Made by a program: the position numbers and the translations under genes. From Bordetella parapertussis (GTDB lineage Bacteria; Pseudomonadota; Gammaproteobacteria; Burkholderiales; Casimicrobiaceae), in NCBI GenBank assembly GCA_943331295.2, contig CALQLA020000001.1:128629-192628 (forward strand): a stretch of 64,000 nucleotides of DNA. The letters run 5' to 3'. This document shows, one piece after another, positions 33,900 to 41,294 of the stretch. A model generated the notes under the pieces. The model did no database searches and was not told the DNA's origin. It was given only the letters and a program-made list of their open reading frames with translations. Position 1 is the first letter of the stretch. Every line of letters begins with the position of its first letter.

Positions 33900-34805
33900 C
33901 TAGAAATTGACCGAGTACTTGCGCTCCAGATACACCGTCCAGCGGGCGATCGGATAGCAGTACAGGAAGAACCACACCAGGATGTACAGGTAGAACGGCA
34001 TCAGCAGCTCGGGGCGGTGCTCCGAGCCCAGCGCGTCGCCGGTCAGCGTCATCACCTCGGACACGCCGACCACCGACACCAGCACCGTGCCGACGGTGAG
34101 GATCGAGTAGAGGTTCATCCACGGCGGCAGCATCCGCTTGATGCACTGCGGCAGCACGATCATCCACAGCGTCTGCCGCCGGCTGAACGCGAACGACGCG
34201 GCCGACTCCCACTGGCCGGTCGGGATCGACCGCACCGCGCCGCGGACGATCTCGGACATGTTGGCCATCACCGGCAGCGACAGGCCGATCGTCGCCTTGA
34301 TCCAGTCCGGCAGCGGGATCACCACGCCGAACAGCGTGAACTTGAACGGCAGCAGGAACATGCAGTAGAAGAGCAGCACCAGCCACGGCGCGTTGCGGAA
34401 GAAATGCGTGACCACCGTCGACGGCCGCCGGATCGCCTCCTGCCGCGAAACCTGCCCCAGGCCCAGCAGCAGCCCGAGCGCGGTGCCGACCGCCATCGCC
34501 AGCGCGCTGATCGCGATGTTGAACGCGAAGCCCCTGGCGAGGAGCGGCGTCCACTTCCAGATCGTCACGAGGATGCCCGGGTGCCCCGCGGGCGTCTGCG
34601 CCTGCGCGTAGCCGGCCGCAAGCAGGAACGCGAGCATCAGCATCGCCCCGTGCCGGGCAGTGAGCTTCAGGCGCGGGCCGCCCCGGGCGCGCTCGGCCTC
34701 GACGCGCGCCTCGAGGCGGGCCGCCGCCGGCAGCAGCACCGGCAGGTCGGTGCCGCGCGGCAGCGGACGCAGCAGGCCCTGCAGGGTGCCGGCGCGCGCC
34801 CTCAT
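33900..34805 (-). CDS. Polar amino acid ABC transporter permease (GltK type)
   Basis: A 301-residue permease whose first 75 residues are a hydrophilic region plus an extra hydrophobic segment (MLMLAFLLAAGYAQAQ) before the core. The core has the His/Glu/Gln-permease pattern, with the EAA loop SEIVRGAVRSIPTGQWESAASFAFSRRQTLWMIVLPQ. The ATG overlaps the stop of the partner permease (ATGA), which fixes coupling. The long N-terminal extension is unusual for this family; internal starts exist, but the overlap favours the longer form. Confidence 0.9.
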   Translation of the reverse strand: MRARAGTLQGLLRPLPRGTDLPVLLPAAARLEARVEAERARGGPRLKLTARHGAMLMLAFLLAAGYAQAQTPAGHPGILVTIWKWTPLLARGFAFNIAISALAMAVGTALGLLLGLGQVSRQEAIRRPSTVVTHFFRNAPWLVLLFYCMFLLPFKFTLFGVVIPLPDWIKATIGLSLPVMANMSEIVRGAVRSIPTGQWESAASFAFSRRQTLWMIVLPQCIKRMLPPWMNLYSILTVGTVLVSVVGVSEVMTLTGDALGSEHRPELLMPFYLYILVWFFLYCYPIARWTVYLERKYSVNF

Positions 34806-35533
34806 CCGCCGTACCCCGGCACGTGCATCGCCTTCTCCCAGCGGTGCATCGCGCGGACGAACAGCGCGACCAGCCCCACGTAGCAGAGCAGCAGGACGTT
34901 CATCATCTCCTTGACGTTGGTCGAGTCCGACCAGATCTGCGCCGATACGTACAGCATTTCGGGCACTGCGATCGCGAACGAGATGCTGGTGGTCTTCACC
35001 AGGTTGACGAGGTTGTTGTTGAGCGCAGGCAGGCACACGCGGAACGCCAGCGGCAGGACGATGTGCCGGTACGCCTGCAGGCGCGAGAAGCCGAACGACT
35101 CGGCGGCCTCGACGGTCGCCTTGGGCACCGACTCGATGCCCGAGCGGAAGATCTCGACGTTGAACGCCCCGGCGTACATCGAGAGGCCCAGGATGGCCCA
35201 CACGATGTTCGACACCATCGGCTGGCCGGCGCTGGTCTTCAGGTAGGCGCCGACGCCGAAATAGAGGAAGTAGAGCTGGACCAGCGGCGGCGTGTTGCGG
35301 AAGAACTGGATGTACCAGTACACGACGTGACGCGTGAGCCGCAGCCGCGAGCCCTGCAGCCAGGCGCCCAGGATCCCGATGACGACCGAAAGGACGATGC
35401 AGGATCCCGCCAGCGTGACCGTCGTGAAGAAGCCGCCGATGAAGCGCTTGCGGTCGAACGGGTCGTAGAAGATGGTGAGGTTGATGCCGGTGGTGTCGTA
35501 CAACCAGCGGAACCACTCGAAAAACGCATCCAA
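34802..35533 (-). CDS. Polar amino acid ABC transporter permease (GltJ type)
   Basis: A 243-residue permease. FFTTVTLAGSCIVLSVVIGILGAWLQGSRLR is the first membrane region; WYIQFFRNTPPLVQLYFLYFG is the family signature of polar amino acid permeases; the EAA loop is AFNVEIFRSGIESVPKATVEAAESFGF. It is separated from the binding-protein gene upstream by 97 bases holding two perfect hairpins. Confidence 0.94.
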   Translation of the reverse strand: MDAFFEWFRWLYDTTGINLTIFYDPFDRKRFIGGFFTTVTLAGSCIVLSVVIGILGAWLQGSRLRLTRHVVYWYIQFFRNTPPLVQLYFLYFGVGAYLKTSAGQPMVSNIVWAILGLSMYAGAFNVEIFRSGIESVPKATVEAAESFGFSRLQAYRHIVLPLAFRVCLPALNNNLVNLVKTTSISFAIAVPEMLYVSAQIWSDSTNVKEMMNVLLLCYVGLVALFVRAMHRWEKAMHVPGYGG

Positions 35534-35557
35534 GCTGCGCGTACCCCCAATAGCGGA

Positions 35558-35609
35558 CAGGGCGGAATCGATCCGCCCTGCTCCTCGTTGCGCCCCGGCT
35601 GCGGGGCGC
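35558..35609 (-). terminator. Two hairpins between binding-protein and permease genes
   Basis: CAGGGCGGA/TCCGCCCTG (35558-35580, five-base loop) and GCGCCCCG/CGGGGCGC (35590-35609, four-base loop) are both perfect. They lie just after the stop of the amino acid binding-protein gene. Such structures commonly stop 3' decay or cause partial termination, keeping binding-protein mRNA in excess of permease mRNA. Confidence 0.6.
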
Positions 35610-35630
35610 CGCTCGACGCCCGCGTCGCGG

Positions 35631-36446
35631 CTACTTCTTGTTGTACTTCGCCTGCATCTGCAGCGCGTAGCCGGTGTTGGCCATGCCGTACTTCTTCTCC
35701 AGCTCGACGATGCGGCCCGTCTTGTGCCAGTCGACGACCATGTCCGACATCAGCTTGTAGAACTTGTCCTCGCCCAGCTTGACGGCGAGGCCCCACGGGT
35801 CCTCGAGCACGGACTTCAGCGGCATCTCGTAGTCCTTCCACTCCGTCTCGAGCAGCGTCGCGAGGATCAGCGTGTCGTCGTAGGCGAAGGCGACGCAGTT
35901 GTTGCTCTTCAGCGCCGAGAAGGCCTCCGAGGTGCCCTTGAAGGCGACCGCCTCCATCCCGTAGGTCTGCTGCAGCTCCTTGTTGTACCACGCGCCCTGG
36001 ATCATGCAGACGTTCTTGCCCTTCAGCTCGGTCCATTCCTTGAACTTGGCCGACTTCGGGGCAATGATGTTCGCGCTCGACGCGTAGTAGCTGGGCTCGA
36101 CGATGTAGACGACCTTCCGGCGGTCCGGCTTGTCGTTCATCGTCGCGATCATCAGGTCGATCTTGCCCTGGTCGAGGAACTGCATCCGGTTCGACGACAC
36201 CACCGGCACCAGCTCGAGCTTGACGCCGAGCTTGGTCGCGACGTCCTGCGCGAGGTCGGGCTCGATGCCGACGATCTTGCCGCTCGGGTCGCGGAACCCG
36301 TACGGACGGTAGTCGGCCTTGACGCCGACGATCAGCGTGCCGCGCTGCTTGATCTGCTCGAGCGCGTTCTGCGCCTGCGCGACCAGCGGCATCAGCGCGA
36401 GCGCGGCGGTGGCCGCGATGGCGGAAATGTGACGCAGCTTCATCAT
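35631..36446 (-). CDS. Polar amino acid ABC transporter substrate-binding protein
   Basis: A 271-residue periplasmic protein with a Sec signal (MMKLRHISAIAATAALALMP...AQAQ). LIVGVKADYRPYGFRDPSGKIVGIEPDLAQDVA is the standard SBP-3 opening, where Tyr/Phe stack on the ligand and the acid binds the alpha-amino group. LDQGKIDLMIATMNDKPDRRK is the second lobe signature; the arginine cluster around DRRK is where the alpha-carboxylate is usually held. First gene of its operon. An amino acid ligand is well supported; which one is not. Confidence 0.94.
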   Translation of the reverse strand: MMKLRHISAIAATAALALMPLVAQAQNALEQIKQRGTLIVGVKADYRPYGFRDPSGKIVGIEPDLAQDVATKLGVKLELVPVVSSNRMQFLDQGKIDLMIATMNDKPDRRKVVYIVEPSYYASSANIIAPKSAKFKEWTELKGKNVCMIQGAWYNKELQQTYGMEAVAFKGTSEAFSALKSNNCVAFAYDDTLILATLLETEWKDYEMPLKSVLEDPWGLAVKLGEDKFYKLMSDMVVDWHKTGRIVELEKKYGMANTGYALQMQAKYNKK

Positions 36447-36619
36447 GATTGCACCTCGGGAGGGTTGGGATCGTGGCCGGAGGATGTACTATGCGGTTCG
36501 CGTCGTCAACCGGTAACCGGTAACCGGACGGAGCCTGGTTGGTGCGTCGCCTGGTGCGGCGCGCCGCGGATCCGCCGCCGACGTACCGCAACGCGCGCGC
36601 AGAGGGCGGCAGGAACGCG
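36447..36619. promoter_or_regulatory. Divergent promoter region with AACCGGT tandem repeat
   Basis: The gap between the amino acid binding-protein gene (minus) and the FAD oxidase gene (plus) contains AACCGGT repeated twice and a third incomplete AACCGG (36508-36527). The unit contains the palindrome ACCGGT. This could be a multimeric operator or a slippage-prone tract. No convincing -10/-35 pair was identified. Confidence 0.4.
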
Positions 36620-37759
36620 ATGGAACGAGCACGCATCGTCATCATAGGCGCGGGAATCTGCGGCGCCGCGACCGCGTATTTCCTTGCCCGCGACGGCGAG
36701 TCCGACGTCGTCGTGCTGGAGGCCGAGGATGCATACAACCGCCACAGCAGCGGCCGGAGCGCGTCGTACTTCGTGCCGATGTACGAGACCCGGCTCCTCG
36801 CCCACCTCGCCCGGATCGCGGAACCGTTCCTCGCGTCGCCGCCGCCGGGCTTCACGCCGCATCCGCTGCTCGACCGCCGCGGGGCGATCCTCGCCACGGA
36901 CGCTGCGCACGAGGCGACGCACCGGGCAGAAGTCGCGACGGCGCGCGAGCTGGGGATTCCGGTCGAGGAGATCGACCCCGCGCGCATCGCGGCGCACATT
37001 CCGATCCTTCGCGCGCCGGGCCTCGTCGCGGCCGCGCTCTATCCCGGCGCCGGCGCGATCGATTCCAACGCGCTGTCGATGGCGTACATGGGCCACGCCC
37101 GGCGCGCGGGCGTGCGCTTCGCCCTCGAACGCCGGGTCACCGGGGTGCGGGTCCGCGGCGCGCGCGTCGCCGGCGTCGACACCGATGCCGGGCCGATCGA
37201 ATGCGACGTCGTCGTCAACGCGGCGGGCGCCTGGGCCGGCGAGGTCGCGGCACTGGCCGACGCCCTGCCCATCGGCTGCCAGCCGAAGCGTCGCCACGTG
37301 ATCTGCGTACGGACGCCGGACGAGCATGCCGGCGCGCGCTGGCCGTTTTTCCGCTGCCCGTCGATGCCGCTCTACTTCCGCCCCGAGGCGGGGCAGATTC
37401 TCGCCAGCGCGATGGATGCCGAGCCCGTCGCGCCCGGCGCGTGCCCGACCGACGAACTGCAGCTGGCGATCGCCGCCGACGCGCTGGCGCGCAACACCAC
37501 GCTCGCGTTCCGGCGGCTCGATTCGAGCTGGGCCGGGCTGCGCGTCTTCTCGCCGGACGGCGCGCCGGTCATCGGCTGGGACCCGCGGCGGGAAGGCTTC
37601 CTGTGGGTCGCCTGCACGGGTGGCACCGGCATCCAGTCGAGCCCCGCGGTCGGCCGGATGGCGGCCGACTTCATCGCGGGGCGCCGGTCGGACGACCCGG
37701 CGCGTGGCCTCGTCGACCCCGCGCGCTTCGCGCGCGCGGCGCCGGCACAGCCGGGTTGA
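36620..37759 (+). CDS. DadA-like FAD-dependent amino acid oxidase/dehydrogenase
   Basis: A 379-residue D-amino-acid oxidase/DadA-type flavoenzyme. IVIIGAGICGAATAYFLARD at residues 6-25 binds the FAD ADP, and VVVLEAED holds the ribose-binding acid. CDVVVNAAGAWAGEVA and the C-terminal WVACTGGTGIQSSPAVG are typical FAD-contacting segments. AGGAA lies six bases before the ATG. It is divergent from the amino acid importer and so likely oxidises the imported amine or a product of it. Sarcosine/glycine or D-amino acid oxidation fits the fold equally well. Confidence 0.9.
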   Translation: MERARIVIIGAGICGAATAYFLARDGESDVVVLEAEDAYNRHSSGRSASYFVPMYETRLLAHLARIAEPFLASPPPGFTPHPLLDRRGAILATDAAHEATHRAEVATARELGIPVEEIDPARIAAHIPILRAPGLVAAALYPGAGAIDSNALSMAYMGHARRAGVRFALERRVTGVRVRGARVAGVDTDAGPIECDVVVNAAGAWAGEVAALADALPIGCQPKRRHVICVRTPDEHAGARWPFFRCPSMPLYFRPEAGQILASAMDAEPVAPGACPTDELQLAIAADALARNTTLAFRRLDSSWAGLRVFSPDGAPVIGWDPRREGFLWVACTGGTGIQSSPAVGRMAADFIAGRRSDDPARGLVDPARFARAAPAQPG

Positions 37760-37823
37760 CCCCGGGCGCCGGCGGCGGGATGATGCTTTCGGGAACCTCC
37801 AATCACGATCGCGAGGGGCGCCA

Positions 37824-38057
37824 ATGAACGGACGCATCGATCTGTCGAGCTTCGTCCTCTGGGCGAGCGTTCTGCTGCTCGCGATGGTCGCCGGCATCCT
37901 GTGGTGGCGTCGCCGGCGGGCAACCGCATCCCGCCCGCCGCTGCCGGCATTGCCCGAGTCCGGCGCCGACGTTGCCTTTCTTGATTCCTCGCACATCCTG
38001 CACCGACCCGTGGACATCGGTGCCGCGGGCGGCCGGCCGGGCGCACCGAAGGGATGA
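37824..38057 (+). CDS. Small single-span membrane protein, unknown function
   Basis: A 77-residue protein with one strong transmembrane segment (FVLWASVLLLAMVAGILWW, residues 10-28), then the positive stop WRRRRATASR, indicating a cytoplasmic C-terminal tail of about 45 residues. GAGGGGCGCC precedes the ATG. Its stop overlaps the start of the hydratase-like gene (ATGA), so it is translated in step with that enzyme. No family was recognised. A membrane anchor for a partner or a helper of the nearby transport proteins are guesses. Confidence 0.6.
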   Translation: MNGRIDLSSFVLWASVLLLAMVAGILWWRRRRATASRPPLPALPESGADVAFLDSSHILHRPVDIGAAGGRPGAPKG

Positions 38058-38833
38058 ACGACGGCGTCGCCGCGTTCGTCGCGGCCCGCGCTGCGCGCCC
38101 CCTGCCCTTCGCGGTGCCGGCGGATGCGCGCCCGCAGACCGCCGCCGAAGGCTACGCGCTCCAGCGACGGGTGCATGACGCGATCGTTGCCGGCGGCCGA
38201 CGGCGCACCGGCTTCAAGGTCGCCTGCACCACCGCCGCGACGCAGGCGGCGATGGGCACGACAGGACCGGCGTACGGCGGCATGTTCGACGACACGTTCG
38301 CGCCGAGTCTCGATGCCGCGCTCGCGCGATGCCCGACCCGGTTCGCGCTCGAGTGCGAGATCGCGGTGCGCATCGGCGGCGATGTCGATCCCGGCCAGCC
38401 CTGGACCGCCGCCACGATCGGGGACCGGATCTCGTCCTGCGCGATCGCGGCGGAAATCGTCCACAACCGGTATGGCGACCTGCTGCAGACGGGCCTGCCG
38501 ACGCTGATCGCCGCCGATTTCCTGCATGCCGCCTACGCGCTGGGCGACTGGCGGCCGCTGGCGGATGCCGGCCCGCTGGATGCGCTGCGCGCCCGGATGT
38601 GGATCGACGGCACGCTCGTGGCCGAGGACGTCGCGTCGACGGTGATGGGTCATCCGCTCGCGTCCGTCGCCTGGCTCGCCGGCGCCCTCGCCGCCGCCGG
38701 CCTGCGCTTGCGCACCGGCGACGTCGTACTCACCGGAGCGATCGTGCCGCCGCGATGGCTCGATCGCGCGCCGCTGTCGGCCCGCATCGAGGTCGACCGG
38801 CTGGGTAACCTCGCCAGCGGCGGCGGTCGCTAG
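38054..38833 (+). CDS. 2-keto-4-pentenoate hydratase-like FAH-superfamily enzyme
   Basis: A 259-residue MhpD-like protein. GFKVACTT holds Lys55; metal-ligand positions are Glu100 and Glu102 (LECEIAV) and Glu134 (IAAEIVHNRYGD). VASTVMGHPLASVAWLAG and GDVVLTGAIVPP are the C-terminal signatures of this family. It would hydrate or decarboxylate a 2-oxo acid. It is distinct from the copy at 1758-2513 and has a different context: after a DadA-like oxidase, whose product would be a 2-oxo acid. The TAG stop shares bases with the convergent dehydrogenase stop. Confidence 0.87.
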   Translation: MNDGVAAFVAARAARPLPFAVPADARPQTAAEGYALQRRVHDAIVAGGRRRTGFKVACTTAATQAAMGTTGPAYGGMFDDTFAPSLDAALARCPTRFALECEIAVRIGGDVDPGQPWTAATIGDRISSCAIAAEIVHNRYGDLLQTGLPTLIAADFLHAAYALGDWRPLADAGPLDALRARMWIDGTLVAEDVASTVMGHPLASVAWLAGALAAAGLRLRTGDVVLTGAIVPPRWLDRAPLSARIEVDRLGNLASGGGR

Positions 38834-39915
38834 CCCAGGGCGGCGATCACCGCCTGCGCCGCCTCGGTCGTCGCCGCGTTGCCGCCGATGTCGCGCGTGC
38901 GGACGCCGCTTTGCAGCGCCGCATCGACCGCGGCGTCGATCCGGCGGCCGGCCGCCTGGAGCATCCCGTCGCCGTGGCGCTCGCCGAGCCAGCGCAGCAT
39001 CCAGGCGCCCGAGAGGATGGTCCCGTAGGGGTTCGCGACGTTCCTGCCCGCGATGTCCGGCGCCGAGCCATGCGCGGCCTGGAAGAATCCGTGCCCGGCG
39101 CCCAGTTCCGCCGACGGCGACATGCCCATGCCACCCACCGTCGCCGCGCCCAGGTCGGACAGGATGTCGCCGAGGAAATTCTCCGCCACGATCACGTTAT
39201 AGAAGCGCGGCCGCTGGATCAGGTGGACGGTCATCGCGTCGGCGTACGAATAGTCGGGCGCGACGTCCGGGAAGTCCGCCGCCACCTCGTTGAACACGCG
39301 CCGGAAGAGGCCGAAGCTGCGCAGCACGTTGGACTTGTCGCAGCAGGTGACCCGCCGCCTGCCGTCGGCCAGCGCGCCGCCGCTGTCGCGGGCAAGCTCG
39401 AAGGCCGTCCGGCACACGCGCTCGGCGCCCTTGCGCGTGATCACCTGCATGTCGACGGCGACCTCGTCGCGGACCACCGCGCCCGCGCCGTTGCTCGCGT
39501 AGAGCCCCTCGCTGCCCTCGCGGACGATGAGGTAGTCGATCCCGCCCGCCTCGACCCCGCGCAGCGGCGAGACGACACCGGGCCGCAGCCGGATCGCGCG
39601 GACATTGGCGTAGAGGTCGAGCGAGACGCGGAGCTTCAGGCCGAACTCGACGCCCGCCTCGGTGCCGTCGGGAAACGTGACCCCCGGCAGCCCGGCCGCG
39701 CCGTGGAGGACGGCGTCGGCGCGCCGGCAGCCCTCGAGCGATTCCTTCGGAAAGGCATCGCCCGTCCGGCGATAGTGGTCGGCGCCGGCGGGATATTCGA
39801 CGAAGTCGAGGCGCCCCGCGTCGGGGAGCGCGTGCCGGATCACGTCGACCGTCGGCCGGCACACCTCGGCGCCGATGCCGTCGCCATGCACCACGGCGAT
39901 TTCGTAGCGTTTCAT
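38830..39915 (-). CDS. Isopropylmalate/tartrate dehydrogenase-family decarboxylating dehydrogenase
   Basis: A 361-residue beta-decarboxylating dehydrogenase. HGDGIGAEV opens the fold. LKLRVSLDLYANVRAIRL gives the substrate-binding Arg96 and Arg106; VREGSEGLYA gives Arg132 and catalytic Tyr139; CDKSNVLR gives Lys194; SYADAM (Asp226) and ENFLGDILSD (Asp250, Asp254) bind the metal. HGSAPDIAGRNVANP is the NAD loop. The gamma-group contact loop (EGS-EG) matches neither classical LeuB nor isocitrate dehydrogenase, so the side chain handled is open. It oxidatively decarboxylates a 2-alkylmalate-type acid, a possible next step after the aconitase paralogue in the same region. Confidence 0.9.
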   Translation of the reverse strand: MKRYEIAVVHGDGIGAEVCRPTVDVIRHALPDAGRLDFVEYPAGADHYRRTGDAFPKESLEGCRRADAVLHGAAGLPGVTFPDGTEAGVEFGLKLRVSLDLYANVRAIRLRPGVVSPLRGVEAGGIDYLIVREGSEGLYASNGAGAVVRDEVAVDMQVITRKGAERVCRTAFELARDSGGALADGRRRVTCCDKSNVLRSFGLFRRVFNEVAADFPDVAPDYSYADAMTVHLIQRPRFYNVIVAENFLGDILSDLGAATVGGMGMSPSAELGAGHGFFQAAHGSAPDIAGRNVANPYGTILSGAWMLRWLGERHGDGMLQAAGRRIDAAVDAALQSGVRTRDIGGNAATTEAAQAVIAALG

Positions 39916-39967
39916 TGCGCCCCCGTCCGGTCGCGGTCCGGGGCGGGTGGCCCCGCGTCCGCCGCAT

Positions 39968-40080
39968 CGCTGATAGCGCATTCAATAAATGCGGCCGCGG
40001 GAAGTCCGCAGGCGCGGACAGGATACGCCGGGCGAACCCTGGGGACAACGCCGGCCGGCCGCTGATGGCCCTATCAATAA
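39968..40080 (-). repeat. Pair of 21-bp direct repeats upstream of the dehydrogenase
   Basis: The segments 39968-39988 and 40060-40080 match at 17 of 21 positions; both begin CGCTGAT and end TCAATAA on the plus strand. Their start points are 92 bases apart. They lie in the 177-base gap upstream of the dehydrogenase (minus strand), 53 and 145 bases from its start codon. A binding site for a transcription factor is the simplest reading. A weaker third match is at 14363-14383. Confidence 0.5.
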
Positions 40081-40092
40081 GGCGGGCGCGGG

Positions 40093-40734
40093 TCAGCGCA
40101 GCATCGGGTTCGGCGTGGGCTCGGCGATCTTGACGAGGGTGTTGCGGTCGGTGTGGTGGAACGGCGCGGACTGCCCGCGGATCATCAGCACGGTATCCTC
40201 GTCGTAAGCCCAGGTGCCGTCGCCGTTGACGGTGACGCGGATCCGGTACTCGATCGTGCGGAACGCATATTCGAGGAACGGCGCCGACCGGATGCCGAAC
40301 GACGTGTCGTCGGCGGTGGCGACGAGTTCGAAGCTGCGGTCGGCCGGCCCCGCCTTGCCCATCGCCATCACGATCTGGGCGCGGGGAATCGTCAGCGTCT
40401 GGATCACGGTGCCGGTGGCGGGCTCCCACAGCCAGTAGCCGACCTGGTCGTGATAGGTCTTGACCTGCGCCGGCTTGACGATGTGGGTCAAGTAACGCAG
40501 CCCGTAGAACAGCTGCGGGCCGTTGGTCTGCGGGTCGATCGGCTGCATCTCCATCCGCTCGACGTAGGCCTGCTTCTTCGGCCCTTCGGCCTTGGGCTTC
40601 ACGTCGAGGCCGCGATCGCCCGTCCAGATGCCGGCGAGCGGCGCCAGCGGGCCGAGGTTCGCCAGCGTGTTGTAGTCGATGCCGGTCGGCTCGGTGTAGA
40701 TGTCCTCGGGAAACGTGTCCACGAACTGCCTCAT
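40093..40734 (-). CDS. Nitrobindin/FABP-like beta-barrel protein
   Basis: A 213-residue protein with the lipocalin-like heme-binding (THAP4/nitrobindin) pattern. LAPLAGIWTGDRGLD is the characteristic opening of the barrel; alternating strands follow, including VIQTLTIPRAQIVMAMGKA and AFRTIEYRIRVTVNGDGTWAYDEDTVLMI. The C-terminal FHHTDRNTL has histidines where nitrobindins bind heme, but axial ligation is not proven. Ligand could be heme, fatty acid or another hydrophobic molecule. It stands alone between the dehydrogenase and a very small gene, all on the minus strand. Confidence 0.72.
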   Translation of the reverse strand: MRQFVDTFPEDIYTEPTGIDYNTLANLGPLAPLAGIWTGDRGLDVKPKAEGPKKQAYVERMEMQPIDPQTNGPQLFYGLRYLTHIVKPAQVKTYHDQVGYWLWEPATGTVIQTLTIPRAQIVMAMGKAGPADRSFELVATADDTSFGIRSAPFLEYAFRTIEYRIRVTVNGDGTWAYDEDTVLMIRGQSAPFHHTDRNTLVKIAEPTPNPMLR

Positions 40735-40841
40735 GGGAATGGAATGCGCGGCAGGGATGCCTGCGCACCCCTTCGGGCGCGCCGGTCCGCAGCGTCCATT
40801 CTAGCGCCGGCGAGGCCGGTCCTGCCGCCGGCAGCCGGCGA

Positions 40842-41015
40842 TCAGTGCAGGTGCAGCATCCTGCGCACGCCGCGCGCCACGTAGAGCATGCTGTCGACGA
40901 TCGACTCGGCGGCGCGGTAGTGGGCGATGAAGTGGGTCCGCTCGCTGCGGGCGATGTGCAGGTTGGCGATGTGCGCGACGATCGGGTCGGGCGTGGTGTT
41001 GGCTCGGGTGCTCAT
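40842..41015 (-). CDS. Small hypothetical protein, 57 residues
   Basis: The 57-residue product is predicted mostly helical: PDPIVAHIANLHIARSERTH then ESIVDSMLYVARGVRRMLH, with a basic amphipathic end. It has no cysteine and no signal peptide. AAAGGAG sits seven bases before the ATG. A perfect 9-bp inverted repeat lies just upstream at the probable transcription start, and a promoter can be drawn, so it seems to be a genuine, separately regulated gene. Family not recognised. Confidence 0.6.
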   Translation of the reverse strand: MSTRANTTPDPIVAHIANLHIARSERTHFIAHYRAAESIVDSMLYVARGVRRMLHLH

Positions 41016-41294
41016 GGTCGACTCCTTTACCGGTGCAATCGGATGTATTGCACCGCACCAATTTATGACTAAGCGGTCCATCCATCAAATTAAATTATCC
41101 GATCGACCCGATCACCGACGCTGATCGCCCGGTTTCGGCGGCCCCGGCCGATCGCGCCCGCCCCGCGGTTTGCCCCGCCGGTGGAGGTGCGCTAGCATCG
41201 AAAACTACCGGCGCGGCAGCCCGGACCGGCGAATCCGCAGCCGCCGCGCCGGCGGCCTTTCCGGCCTGCCCCCCACCCCGCCAGGAGCCCCGCC
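41016..41294. promoter_or_regulatory. Promoter and perfect inverted repeat for the small gene
   Basis: On the minus strand TTGATG (41083-41088) and TAAATT (41060-41065) are 17 bases apart, a fair sigma70-type promoter. CGGTGCAAT (41031-41039) and ATTGCACCG (41047-41055) form a perfect dyad with a 7-base spacer that would lie at about +1 and end 15 bases ahead of the ATG. The 41060-41100 stretch is the most AT-rich nearby. The remaining 190 bases towards the plus-strand gene at 41295 show no clear element beyond AGGAG before its start. Confidence 0.55.
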
